Source: JBBQVS01 sp964250765
GTDB lineage: Bacteria > Chloroflexota > Ktedonobacteria > Ktedonobacterales > Ktedonobacteraceae
Assembly: GCA_964250765.1 (NCBI GenBank)
Contig: CAXUHF010000006.1
Coordinates: 1-64,000, forward strand
Length of the DNA: 64,000 bases
Direction of reading: 5' to 3'
Of this stretch, positions 33,219 through 42,135 are shown piece by piece. The position numbers and the translations under genes were made by a program. Each line of letters opens with the position of its first letter. Position 1 is the stretch's first letter. The notes under the pieces are model-generated. The model was given only the letters and a program-made list of their open reading frames with translations, was not told the DNA's origin and did no database searches.

Positions 33219-34171
33219 TAGCTATTCCTCCCTTGGCGCGATAGAAACCAGAACTGGCCCAACGAGATAACCAGTATCAAAATGAAGAAGAGATACGAGG
33301 TCGCTGCTGCAAAGCCAGCGCGGAAATTGGTGAATCCAGAGTCGTAAATGTACTCGATGACCGGGCGCGTCGAGTATGCTGGTCCGCCGCCAGTGAGCAG
33401 GTAGGTCTGACCAAAGAGCTGGAGCGATGCGATGACCTGCAGGACTATGATGAGAATCGTCTGCCTGTTCAAGAGAGGAATGGTGATGTAGCGGATCCGG
33501 TTCCACCAGCCTGCGCCATCGAGTGCCGAGGCTTCATACACTTCCTTTGAAAGTTGTTGCAGACCTGCTAAGTAGAGCAGGAAGTTGAAGCCCAGCGACC
33601 ACCAGACGGTGACAAGAACGATGGAGAGCATCGCCACTCCAGGCTGCGTCAGCCAGTTAACGCTGGGCAGACCAAGCGAGTTCAGCACGCCATTGAGTAG
33701 GCCGAAGCCCGGCTCAAACATCCAGCTCCAAATCAGTGCCATAACGGTCACGGAGAGCGTGTAGGGCGCGAAGAACGCCAGTCGATAAATCCACTGCATG
33801 CGCGCGGAAACGCTGTTGACCATCAAGGAGAGCGCGAGCGACAGGATAACGAGGATGGGTGTGCTGATAATAGTAAACACAATAGTGTTCCAGAGCGAGC
33901 TCCAGAAATTCGGGTCGCTGAGTGCCTCTGCGTAGTTGCGGAAGCCGAAAAATTCGTTGGTGCCACTTCCAACCAAGCTCCAGTTGAACAAGCTCATGCG
34001 CAGACCAAGGAGAATCGGCCAGAGCAGAAAGATCGTGTAGACAATCAGGAGCGGAAGAATGAAGCTCCACCCGACGAGGTCGAGCTGCCTGCGCGAGGTA
34101 CGCCCTGGAGTTGCTTTCAGCGAAGGCGATGCAGCGCGTGGTACCACGCGTGGTATCGAGGTATCAGACAT
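33218..34171 (-). CDS. Carbohydrate ABC transporter permease (MalF-like)
   Basis: About 317 residues. The first helix is LVGWSFILPLLIVYTIFLLW followed by PILLGLRMSLFNW, and the EAA loop is EASALDGAGWWNRIRYITIP. The reading frame is open further upstream, but ATG at 34171 is the only start with a plausible site (AAGGG about 12 bases upstream) and gives the right family length. It lies 44 bases after the solute-binding protein stop. It forms a heterodimer with the MalG-like protein. Confidence 0.92.
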   Translation of the reverse strand: MSDTSIPRVVPRAASPSLKATPGRTSRRQLDLVGWSFILPLLIVYTIFLLWPILLGLRMSLFNWSLVGSGTNEFFGFRNYAEALSDPNFWSSLWNTIVFTIISTPILVILSLALSLMVNSVSARMQWIYRLAFFAPYTLSVTVMALIWSWMFEPGFGLLNGVLNSLGLPSVNWLTQPGVAMLSIVLVTVWWSLGFNFLLYLAGLQQLSKEVYEASALDGAGWWNRIRYITIPLLNRQTILIIVLQVIASLQLFGQTYLLTGGGPAYSTRPVIEYIYDSGFTNFRAGFAAATSYLFFILILVISLGQFWFLSRQGRNS

Positions 34172-34215
34172 AGTAATGCGTTCCCTTTCATAAGCTAGAC
34201 ACGACGGTCCAAGCA

Positions 34216-35559
34216 CTAACCATTTACTGAGCGTGGTAATGGCACGGGTTGGTTGAGCAGACTCTGAACCGAGGATTGAAAGTTTTGCAAGGATTGAGGC
34301 ACAGACACCTGCCCTTCGAGTGCTCCCTCGAAGGAGTTCTGTGCAGCAGTCTCGAACTGGGAGCCGGCTCCACTGAACCAAGCGGCTGGATCAAGCACAG
34401 CTAAAGCAGCGTCTGACGCGTAATTGGACTGCGGCTTGAGTGCCTTATATTCCGCACTTTGCGTTACAGGCAGGTAGGCGGGAATATGACCACCCTTCGC
34501 CCAAGTTAGGCTCTGCTTGAGCATTCCGGCGAGGAATTGGTATGTTGCAGCCTTCGTCTCCTGATCGGGCGTCGCACCACGAGGGATGATGAATGCATGT
34601 GAGTCGGCCCAAGTCTGCTGACTCCCGAAGATGTTGGGGAAGGGCACCACGTTAAAGTTCATTGTCCCCTGAAACGTGGGAACTTCCCATTCGCCATTCC
34701 AGTGGAAGCCTGCCTTCCCACTTCCGAAGAGAGCGACCGAGCCAGCGTAGTCGATGTTCGGATTGGCAACCTTGCTCTTGAGTGTCAGGTCCGACATGAA
34801 GTTGAGAGCCTGCTCTGCGTGCGCTTCGTTCAGGGCAAACTTCGTCCCGTCAGGCGAGAGAACATTGCCGCCAAGCTGTTTGTACAATCCATTGAAGAGA
34901 CGCCAGACAGTCGTGTCCTGCACCGCAAGGGAGAGTCCTACGTCACCTGTGACCTTCTGTGTACGCTGGAACGCATCTGTAAATGCTGCTGGGCCTTGGA
35001 GAGGCTTCAAATTGTTGCTGCTGTCGAGCAGACCAGCTTTGCGGCACACGTCCACGTTGTAGTACATAACGAATGGATGTGTGTCAAGTGCGAGGGCGTA
35101 CTGCTTACCGTTAAATTGCGCCCGTTGCCAGACCGCCGGGAGGTAATCGTTCTCTGTGATTCCATACTGTGCTAGAAACGGGAGATCAATTGGCTCCAGG
35201 ATATTGGCAGCGGCATAGGTAGGAAGGCGCGAGAGGTGAGTGATGGCGGCATTTGGCGGACTGTCTCCGACCACTGACATCGCTAGTTTCGTGTAATAAG
35301 GCGATCCCCACGCCAGAGTGACAGCCTTCAAGTTGGTGCTAGGATTTTGCTTCTGAAATGCCTGCTCCATGTCAATCATGCGCGCACCATCACCACCGCC
35401 GAAAAGGTTCCAGAAGGTAACCGAACTACCACTACCGCTACTGCTGGGTGTGCCGCACGAGGCAAGCGTGCCACCCGTCAGTCCCGCGAGACCTAGCATC
35501 GCGGCACTTTGTAAAAATTGCCGCCTGCCAAATACATTTTCAGGTTGCTGATGCATCAA
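34216..35559 (-). CDS. Extracellular sugar-binding lipoprotein of an ABC transporter
   Basis: 447 residues. The N-terminus has RRQF (Arg12-Arg13) before a hydrophobic core and a lipobox TLASC with Cys35, so the protein is a membrane-anchored, possibly Tat-exported lipoprotein. The body matches family 1 solute-binding proteins: SSVTFWNLFGGGDGARMIDM, ALDTHPFVMYYN, SGKAGFHWNGEWEVP. It captures an oligosaccharide and delivers it to the permeases encoded downstream. GGGGAGG lies 5 bases before the ATG. It follows the GH2 gene by about 180 bases on the same strand. Confidence 0.92.
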   Translation of the reverse strand: MMHQQPENVFGRRQFLQSAAMLGLAGLTGGTLASCGTPSSSGSGSSVTFWNLFGGGDGARMIDMEQAFQKQNPSTNLKAVTLAWGSPYYTKLAMSVVGDSPPNAAITHLSRLPTYAAANILEPIDLPFLAQYGITENDYLPAVWQRAQFNGKQYALALDTHPFVMYYNVDVCRKAGLLDSSNNLKPLQGPAAFTDAFQRTQKVTGDVGLSLAVQDTTVWRLFNGLYKQLGGNVLSPDGTKFALNEAHAEQALNFMSDLTLKSKVANPNIDYAGSVALFGSGKAGFHWNGEWEVPTFQGTMNFNVVPFPNIFGSQQTWADSHAFIIPRGATPDQETKAATYQFLAGMLKQSLTWAKGGHIPAYLPVTQSAEYKALKPQSNYASDAALAVLDPAAWFSGAGSQFETAAQNSFEGALEGQVSVPQSLQNFQSSVQSLLNQPVPLPRSVNG

Positions 35560-35736
35560 GTCCTCCCCTTTGAGATGTAAAATACTGCCAAGAACGCATT
35601 ACAATGGTCGCACTTCGTTGTACGGAATAAACATGTATGCAATGCGCAGGCGCAGGACCCTTCTGTGAAGTGAGGATATTGAGAAATATAGTCTCATATT
35701 GCTCCTTCAAAGGATCTGCACCTGTCACAAGGAGTT

Positions 35737-37620
35737 TCATGGTATAGTCTTCATCATATCACCTGCAAAGGAAGTAATTTCTTGAACCTTTTGCATCTGG
35801 AGAATCACATCACCTGGCACCGCTGCCGAGGACCGACTGGTAATTTGACGTACGGCGGCGAGATCAAGCTTTGGTTCACGCCCTGCAGTCAAAAGACCAT
35901 TCGTTTCCTGACCTGTGTCGGTTAATTGTGTGTAGCAAAAGCCAGCGATGACTGGACTATCTAGGATAGCATCAACGAGTTCTCGATATTTTGCAAGGAA
36001 GGCGTCGTTGCTAGTAACGGTACCATAACCATGCCATGGTTCGCCTGGTTGAGGAGAGTAACTGATGCCTCCGAACTCAGTCAGCATAATTGGCTCATGT
36101 GTGCGTTGAGAGCCAGGGAGTGCCAAAGTGCGGTAGTGCGGTTGGACCTCCTGCAATGTGCGTTCGACAGCTTCAGTCCCTCCGTAGCGCTCGTGTAGGA
36201 TCGTCCCTTCAAAGGAGTAATCATGGATGCTATAGATATCGCTAACGATATGCTCCCAGCCATCATTACCAATGACTGGTCGAGTCGGGTCGAGGGTTTT
36301 GGTGAGGTGGTAGAGCATCTGCACATAGTGACTTTGAGCCGGATCAAACGCCACATCGGGTATACCCCAGCTTTCATTGAGTGGAACCCATACTGCGATG
36401 CAGGGATGGCTGTAGTCACGAGCAAGTACTTCCTGCCATTCGTGGGTCAAGCGCTCTACCGCAGTAGGAGAAAAGACGTAGGCACTCGCCATCTCGCCCC
36501 AGACTAGAAGGCCGAGACGATCACACCAGTAGAGGAAACGAGGGTCCTCGACCTTTTGATGTATGCGTATGCCGTTGAAACCGAGTGCTTTCGCTAATTC
36601 TACCTCACGATGCAACGCTTCTTCATTGGGAGCCGCAAGGTGCGATTCTGACCAGTACCCTTGCTCTAAGGCAAGGCGCAGATAGTAGGGGCGTCCATTC
36701 AGGAGAAAACGTCCATGAGCGACACTCACACTGCGTAACCCAGCATAACTCTGTACCTCGTCGAGAACTTCATCTCCTTTCAACAACGTGAGCGTTGCAT
36801 CGATAAGGTTGGGAGACTCAGGCGACCAAAGCAGTTTGCTTCTGTTCATCATGCCCGCACGGTCAAATGCAATCTGTCGTTGCACCTCTGTTCCCTGCAC
36901 AAGGTAGGTATCATCAGCAAGCGTGACACCGTGCAAGCTGAGGTGTACATGAAGGTGTAGAGGTTGTTCCTGCCGTTGGAGATGCACAGTAAAGCCAAGA
37001 TGCCCTGACTCAAGGTCAGGAGTCCAGCGTACCTCTGTAATATGTGTTGAGTCAACGGGTTCGAGCCACACAGGTTGCCAGATACCTGTTGTACGATGAT
37101 ACCAGATATTATGCGGCTGCTCTTGCCAGTCTTGCTTGCCGCGCGGCTGTGTCAAGTCAAGCGGTGCATCCTCAGCACGGATCACCAGAACCTGATCTTC
37201 ATCCGGTTGCAGTGCTGTGGTGATATCTGCGCTAAAGGGAGTCTGTCCACCCTCGTGTGTTGCAACCAAATGTCCATTTACCCATACGTGCGCCCGATAA
37301 TCGACTGCACCACAATGTAGGAGAAAACGCTTCCCATCGTCTACAGGGGAAATATGGAACGTACGTCGATACCATACGGTGGGATGAAAGCCAGTATCAG
37401 CAATGCCACTGGCAGACGATTCAGGTGGGAAGGGAACCTGAATGGTACGTGTGTAGATCTCTGCACACGTCTGCCAAGACTCATCGAGACCTCGCATCTC
37501 ATCGTCATAGGCAAAACCCCATGCTCCTCCGAGATCAATCCAACGGGTGCGGGTAAGTTGGGGCCGCGGATGAAGAATGTTTTTCTTCTCATGCAAGCCA
37601 TCTTGTCCTGGTAGTACCAT
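35737..37620 (-). CDS. Glycoside hydrolase family 2 protein
   Basis: 627 residues with the GH2 layout: N-terminal jelly-roll (about 30-190; TVWYRRTFHIS, WVNGHLVATHEGG), an immunoglobulin-like domain (about 195-300) and a TIM barrel. The acid/base is the Glu of VWVPLNESWG (about 405) and the nucleophile is the Glu of IMLTEFGGIS (about 505). At this length it lacks the C-terminal domains of LacZ and resembles compact beta-galactosidases, beta-glucuronidases or beta-mannosidases; the sugar cannot be told. No signal peptide, so it acts inside on imported oligosaccharide. It is the first gene of the cassette, downstream of a 46-bp palindrome and divergent from LacI. Confidence 0.9.
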   Translation of the reverse strand: MVLPGQDGLHEKKNILHPRPQLTRTRWIDLGGAWGFAYDDEMRGLDESWQTCAEIYTRTIQVPFPPESSASGIADTGFHPTVWYRRTFHISPVDDGKRFLLHCGAVDYRAHVWVNGHLVATHEGGQTPFSADITTALQPDEDQVLVIRAEDAPLDLTQPRGKQDWQEQPHNIWYHRTTGIWQPVWLEPVDSTHITEVRWTPDLESGHLGFTVHLQRQEQPLHLHVHLSLHGVTLADDTYLVQGTEVQRQIAFDRAGMMNRSKLLWSPESPNLIDATLTLLKGDEVLDEVQSYAGLRSVSVAHGRFLLNGRPYYLRLALEQGYWSESHLAAPNEEALHREVELAKALGFNGIRIHQKVEDPRFLYWCDRLGLLVWGEMASAYVFSPTAVERLTHEWQEVLARDYSHPCIAVWVPLNESWGIPDVAFDPAQSHYVQMLYHLTKTLDPTRPVIGNDGWEHIVSDIYSIHDYSFEGTILHERYGGTEAVERTLQEVQPHYRTLALPGSQRTHEPIMLTEFGGISYSPQPGEPWHGYGTVTSNDAFLAKYRELVDAILDSPVIAGFCYTQLTDTGQETNGLLTAGREPKLDLAAVRQITSRSSAAVPGDVILQMQKVQEITSFAGDMMKTIP

Positions 37621-37668
37621 TTCACTCTCCTGAAATAATCGAGATGCGGAAATCTCGCTCTGTAGAAG

Positions 37669-37714
37669 AAGGATGTTACACTAGGTTCAACGTTGAACCT
37701 AGTGTAACATCCTT
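37669..37714. promoter_or_regulatory. Perfect 46-bp palindrome, probable LacI operator
   Basis: The two 23-base halves are exact reverse complements with no spacer. The centre GGTTCAACGTTGAACC has the CG midpoint of LacI-family operators. It lies between the divergent GH2 and LacI genes, 49 bases from the GH2 start. Its length far exceeds a single operator, so it could also form a cruciform or an RNA hairpin in the GH2 leader. Confidence 0.85.
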
Positions 37715-37872
37715 TTCGGTAATCTGTCAAGGGTACACGTTCTACCATTGTGCTTTTGTCTTAGGCGAAGAGCTAATTTGACACATGCGAACTGTAGGAC
37801 CTATTATGTGTGAGGATAAAAGTGATGAGGCTGTAGAGGAGAAAGAGGATTCTCTAAGAAGATTGGAGAGTA

Positions 37873-38907
37873 ATGACAGTACATCTCAAGGATATTGCAG
37901 CATATACAGGTTTTTCCGCGAAGACTGTATCCAACGTTATTAATGGAAATTATGCGCGTGTTAGTGCAAAAACGCGTGCCCAGATACTAGACGCAATAGA
38001 AAAGCTGAGCTATCAACCTGATATAGCTGCGCGGCACCTCCGTAAAGCTCATGTTGGCGTGATTGCACTCGCTATTCCTTATCTTGCTAACCCGTATTTT
38101 ACAGAAGTAGCGAATGCGATCACAGCTGCTGCCATTGAGCACTCCTATACTGTCCTGCTCGATTATACTGAAGGGAAACGGGAAAATGAACTGCTGTTGG
38201 TCAAAGGGTTGCGTCCGCACCTCATTGATGGTCTCATACTAGATGCTCAATCCTTGACGACCGAAGATCTTCGACCAGAGGAAATCAAGAAACCTATTGT
38301 GCTGCTCGGCGAACGCTTCTTTGGTGCTCCATACGATCATGTGATCATCGATAACGTAGCGGCAGCGCACTTGGCAACGAGCCACCTGTTAAGCCTGGGA
38401 AAACGGAGGATTGCAGCAATCGGGGTAGTTGAACGCGGTCTGAGCGAGACACCAGCACTCCGCTTGCAAGGTTTTTTGCAGGCATTGAGGGAAGCAGGAC
38501 AGGAGATGGACCCGACTTTGTTGGTTCCTATGGACTCATGGCATCAAGCGGATGGCATGGACTCATGGCGACGAGCGAATGGAGCAGAGGCAATGCGCTA
38601 TCTGCTCTCACTCAAACATCCTCCTGATGCTGTTTTTTGCTTCAACGACTTGCTCGCACTAGGTGCAATGTCCGTGCTGCACGAAGCGGGTCTACACATT
38701 CCTAGAGACGTAGCAGTCGTAGGTGTCGATGATATCGAGGACGGACGCTACGCCACTCCCATGCTCACAACCATTGCTCCTGACAAAGAGGAAATAAGCC
38801 GCCTCGCGGTGTCATTGCTCCTTGGACGGATTAAAGGGACGCGTCAACAGCCACCAGAGCAAATCACCGTACCCTTTCATCTGCATGTACGCAAAAGTAC
38901 AGTATGA
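37873..38907 (+). CDS. LacI-family transcriptional regulator
   Basis: 344 residues. The HTH is at about residues 3-22 (VHLKDIAAYTGFSAKTVSNV) with the hinge helix YQPDIAARHLRKAHVG. The sensor domain has NAITAAAIEHSYTVLLDYTE, AHLATSHLLSLGKRRIAAIG and PDAVFCFNDLLALGAMSVL. It presumably binds the 46-bp palindrome upstream and represses the sugar cassette until the sugar appears. A short internal duplication is visible in the C-terminal half: MDSWHQADG is followed at once by MDSWRRANG. GGAG lies 6-7 bases before the ATG. Confidence 0.92.
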   Translation: MTVHLKDIAAYTGFSAKTVSNVINGNYARVSAKTRAQILDAIEKLSYQPDIAARHLRKAHVGVIALAIPYLANPYFTEVANAITAAAIEHSYTVLLDYTEGKRENELLLVKGLRPHLIDGLILDAQSLTTEDLRPEEIKKPIVLLGERFFGAPYDHVIIDNVAAAHLATSHLLSLGKRRIAAIGVVERGLSETPALRLQGFLQALREAGQEMDPTLLVPMDSWHQADGMDSWRRANGAEAMRYLLSLKHPPDAVFCFNDLLALGAMSVLHEAGLHIPRDVAVVGVDDIEDGRYATPMLTTIAPDKEEISRLAVSLLLGRIKGTRQQPPEQITVPFHLHVRKSTV

Positions 38908-38911
38908 AAGG

Positions 38912-39979
38912 TCAACTATCTTTCCCTTTCTCAGCACCGGGGGCAGATTGCCGCGCACTCGTCAACTGGACTAGCCTCTGCCCCCCTTGACGCAGCAGCA
39001 CCCAGATGCCTTGAGGTGCGAGGCGGATAATGACGATCAGCAGCACGCCAATCACCAGCGTACTCCAACTCCCATAGCTTTGCAACTGTTGTTGCAGCGT
39101 GAAGATCACCACCGCTCCGATCAGCGGCCCTATCGTCGTCGCCAATCCTCCCAGCACCGCCATGATAATCATGTTCACCGTCCACGTCAGACTGAACGCC
39201 GAATTCGGCTCGATACTCACACTTTGCAGCGCAATCAACGCTCCTGCTAGCCCTATAAAGAACGCACTCACCAGAAACGCCGTCATCTTCACCTGAAAGC
39301 TGTTCACTCCCAGTTCCGCCGCCGCATCCTCATCGTCACGCACCGCCATCAGCCGCAGGCCAAACGAACTGCGCACCAGTGCCACCAAACACACGATGCT
39401 CAGCACCAGCACTCCCAACGCCGCCTCGTACAGCGTCCCATAGTCCAGCGTCCCACTCGCGGGCAGGCTCAATTCCTGCGTCCCTCCCGTATAGGACCAG
39501 TTAATCATCCAGGACAGACCCGCCAGGGCAATCCCTAGCGTCCCCACCGAAAAGTATGCCGCCCGCAGCCGCAACAACAGCAGTCCACTCAGCCCCGCGA
39601 TTCCCGCTGCCAGCACTCCACTCATCAGCACCGCCAGGACCAAAGGGATGCCCGTGTGCACCAGCAGCACCGCCACTGTATAGGAGCCGGCTCCCACGAA
39701 GATCGCATGACCCAGCGAAAACTGTCCTCCATAGCCTCCTAACAGGTTCCACGACAGGGCCAGGGTCATGAACGTGAACAGCGTAAACCCCAGCGACAGC
39801 GTGTACAGGCTTAAATAGCTCGGTCCTGCACTCACCACTCCCAGCAGCAGCAGTACTGCTACGCCACCGATGAGCCAACGCCCAGAGGGTCTCAGCAATG
39901 CTGCACGGCTTCTCTGTCCTCGTGGCATGCTGCTGGGCGGCTGCTCCTTCACCACGGACTGCCGATTGCTCCTGCTCAT
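38912..39979 (-). CDS. livM: Branched-chain amino acid-type ABC permease LivM
   Basis: About 355 residues with 8-10 membrane helices. Family motifs are LSWNLLGGYGGQFSLGHAIF then VGAGSYT, and LRLRAAYFSVGTLGIALAGL, with the late cytoplasmic segment RDDEDAAAELGVNSFQVKMT. The start at 39979 overlaps the LivH stop by 4 bases (ATGA) and has GGAGGTG upstream; a longer frame to 40192 overlaps LivH and is rejected. It pairs with LivH to form the channel. The gene is markedly GC-rich compared with flanking genes. Confidence 0.92.
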   Translation of the reverse strand: MSRSNRQSVVKEQPPSSMPRGQRSRAALLRPSGRWLIGGVAVLLLLGVVSAGPSYLSLYTLSLGFTLFTFMTLALSWNLLGGYGGQFSLGHAIFVGAGSYTVAVLLVHTGIPLVLAVLMSGVLAAGIAGLSGLLLLRLRAAYFSVGTLGIALAGLSWMINWSYTGGTQELSLPASGTLDYGTLYEAALGVLVLSIVCLVALVRSSFGLRLMAVRDDEDAAAELGVNSFQVKMTAFLVSAFFIGLAGALIALQSVSIEPNSAFSLTWTVNMIIMAVLGGLATTIGPLIGAVVIFTLQQQLQSYGSWSTLVIGVLLIVIIRLAPQGIWVLLRQGGQRLVQLTSARQSAPGAEKGKDS

Positions 39980-40845
39980 CGTGCCGCCACCTCCTTCTTG
40001 CCAAAGATGCCTTGTGGACGCAGGACCAGAATGAGCACCAGGAAGGAAAAGACGATCAGGTCTCGGTACTGCGGCCCCACCTGACTGGCGACCACTTCTT
40101 CCAGGACCCCAATCAACAAGCCCCCAACAAACGACCCCCACAACGAGCCGAGTCCTCCCAGCACCACCACTGTGAACCCGCGTAAGAGCCACGACGTTCC
40201 CGTCGTGGGTGTAAAGCCGAACGACAACCCGATCAGCGTTCCCCCCACCGCTGAAAGTGCTGCCGCCAGCCCAAAGGTCACGGCATACACATGCTCGACG
40301 TGTATCCCCACCGACGCCGCCGCTATCGGGTCCTCGGCGGCGGCCCGCAATGCCTTGCCAAAGGGCAGGCGCGTGAGCGCGAGCGACATCCCCGCCACCA
40401 GCACCAGCCCGATCACGAACGCGATCACCGAGACCGTGCGCACTTCATCGCCCAGAATGTTCACTCCGGTGAGCGTGTAGGCGGCGTTGAGCGATTTGGG
40501 GTTGCTGCCAAAGACGAGGGCAAAGACGGTCTGGGCCACCAATGAGACGCCGAAGGTGGCGACCAGAGGCGCCTCTTGCCCGGAGCGCATCAGGGGACCA
40601 AGCACGAAACGTTGAATAGGATAGGCCAGCCCAAACATGACCGGCACCACGATCAGCAGGCAGAGCAGAGGGTCCAGTCCCAGGACCGTACTGAGCACAT
40701 AGACCAGATAGCAGCCCCCGATGAGCAGTTCCCCATGCGCCAAGTTGACCAGTCGCATGACCCCAAAGACCAGGGTCAAGCCTAGGGCTGTACTCGCGTA
40801 CAGCCCACCCAGAAACAGCCCATCGATGAGATGGTGAAGTAACAT
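39976..40845 (-). CDS. livH: Branched-chain amino acid-type ABC permease LivH
   Basis: 289 residues, mostly membrane helices. Motifs: DGLFLGGLYASTALGLTLVF then GVMRLVNLAHGELLIGG, typical of LivH N-termini, and GKALRAAAEDPIAAASVGIH in the ATPase-contacting loop. It is translationally coupled to livM through an ATGA overlap and preceded by the binding-protein gene with about 30 bases between. HAAT-family transporters of this kind also carry aromatic acids, amides and urea, so the ligand is open. Confidence 0.92.
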   Translation of the reverse strand: MLLHHLIDGLFLGGLYASTALGLTLVFGVMRLVNLAHGELLIGGCYLVYVLSTVLGLDPLLCLLIVVPVMFGLAYPIQRFVLGPLMRSGQEAPLVATFGVSLVAQTVFALVFGSNPKSLNAAYTLTGVNILGDEVRTVSVIAFVIGLVLVAGMSLALTRLPFGKALRAAAEDPIAAASVGIHVEHVYAVTFGLAAALSAVGGTLIGLSFGFTPTTGTSWLLRGFTVVVLGGLGSLWGSFVGGLLIGVLEEVVASQVGPQYRDLIVFSFLVLILVLRPQGIFGKKEVAAR

Positions 40846-40875
40846 ACGTTCACGTCTCCTTTCTCTGCGCTCTGC

Positions 40876-42093
40876 TTAAAGACCGGGAATGGGAGACTCA
40901 ACCGATGCGGCCCCTTGCATCGCCGGATAGACCCGGTTCATGTTGGTGCCCTGCCACTGATCCATGCCTGCAATGAGCGGAGCGGTATGGTTGGCACCGA
41001 ACTGAATATGGCCCACCGGATAGGTCGCATTGATCGTGCCCAGTGCCGTATTGATGGCCTTGGGATCAAGCGAGTTGGCGTGCGCGATGGCGTCAAAGAG
41101 CACGCGCGCGATCGAGTTCATCGCCACGATGGTGGAGAGATCAACGGTGATGCCATTCTTGCCATAGGCCGAGACAAACGTGCTCGTTTCGGGCAGTCCC
41201 AGCGAAGGCGACCACCAGTCCACCGTCATCGTCCCCTCGGCAACCGGTCCCAGGATGCCCCTCCATGCGCTCGTCGCCGAGCATTTCTCGCAGAACGCGG
41301 TCTTGGGCTGGTAGCCCACCGACTTCATCTGTTTCCAGAGTCCGGCAGCATCGGGGGGCACCATTTGCCCGATCAGCACGTCCGCTTTGGCGGCTTGCGC
41401 GGCGGCGATCTGGCTGCTAAAGTTGGTCGTGCCAACGGGGAATTGGGCATGGTAGACAATCTGGTAACCGAACTGCGGAGCCTTTTGCGCCCAGAGTTTG
41501 CCCATCGTGATGCCATCCTCTTCGGTATCGGTGAACAGGGCAACACGTTTGTTGGTCTTGACCAAGTTGGAGGTTTGGAATTGCAAATTGGTCATCTGGT
41601 TCTCGTCGAAAAACGCATCCCAAGCGTACTTCCAGCCGGCAGGTCGTCCGCTTAACCATGCCTGTAACGGTGTTAAGGACTGAATGACCGGACGCTGTAA
41701 CTGCTCGGCGATATTGGAGATGGGAATATCCAGGGCGGGAGTCATGGCTCCCAAGAGGGCCACCGCATTATTCTTAAGCAAGAGGGTGCGGGCCTGTTGG
41801 CTCGCAGTATTGGGGTCCGATTGGTTATCCAGCACGACAAGTTGGACTTTGTCCTTGTTTCCCCCAACCGAAATCCCTCCCTTGGCATTGAGATCATTGA
41901 CGGCTTTCACATACCCAGTTTGAATGAGCGGACCAAAGGAGCCTAAGGAACCGGTGAGAGGAAGCGTGGCCCCAATCACAATCGTTTGGGACCCACTCGA
42001 TGTTCCGGTTGATGCCCCTCCACATGCAACCAAACTCGTCAGAAACAGGACCATGAGCAGGAGCGTCGAGACTTTTTTGGACAGTGTGTACAT
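40876..42093 (-). CDS. Substrate-binding lipoprotein of a Liv-type ABC transporter
   Basis: About 405 residues. A lipoprotein signal (MYTLSKKVSTLLLMVLFLTS then LVAC, Cys24) precedes a type I periplasmic-binding fold: VIGATLPLTGSLGSFGPLIQ, VLDNQSDPNTASQQARTLL, VALLGAMTPALDIPISNIAE. It shows an extra pair of cysteines (FCEKCSATS, about 270) that could form a disulfide. The ligand may be an amino acid or aromatic acid. ATG at 42093 has GGAG 10 bases upstream. It is 43 bases after the fused ATPase gene and 31 bases before livH. Confidence 0.9.
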   Translation of the reverse strand: MYTLSKKVSTLLLMVLFLTSLVACGGASTGTSSGSQTIVIGATLPLTGSLGSFGPLIQTGYVKAVNDLNAKGGISVGGNKDKVQLVVLDNQSDPNTASQQARTLLLKNNAVALLGAMTPALDIPISNIAEQLQRPVIQSLTPLQAWLSGRPAGWKYAWDAFFDENQMTNLQFQTSNLVKTNKRVALFTDTEEDGITMGKLWAQKAPQFGYQIVYHAQFPVGTTNFSSQIAAAQAAKADVLIGQMVPPDAAGLWKQMKSVGYQPKTAFCEKCSATSAWRGILGPVAEGTMTVDWWSPSLGLPETSTFVSAYGKNGITVDLSTIVAMNSIARVLFDAIAHANSLDPKAINTALGTINATYPVGHIQFGANHTAPLIAGMDQWQGTNMNRVYPAMQGAASVESPIPGL

Positions 42094-42135
42094 AGTGGTT
42101 TCTCTCCTTCGAGAAAGGAAAACTAGGTTCACGTG

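Noticed and set aside
35540..35740. 66-codon - strand frame between GH2 and the binding protein
   Set aside because: Overlaps the upstream region and the binding-protein start, with no recognisable motif.
40915..41655. 246-codon + strand frame opposite the Liv binding protein
   Set aside because: Antisense to a well-supported lipoprotein; arises from the high GC content.
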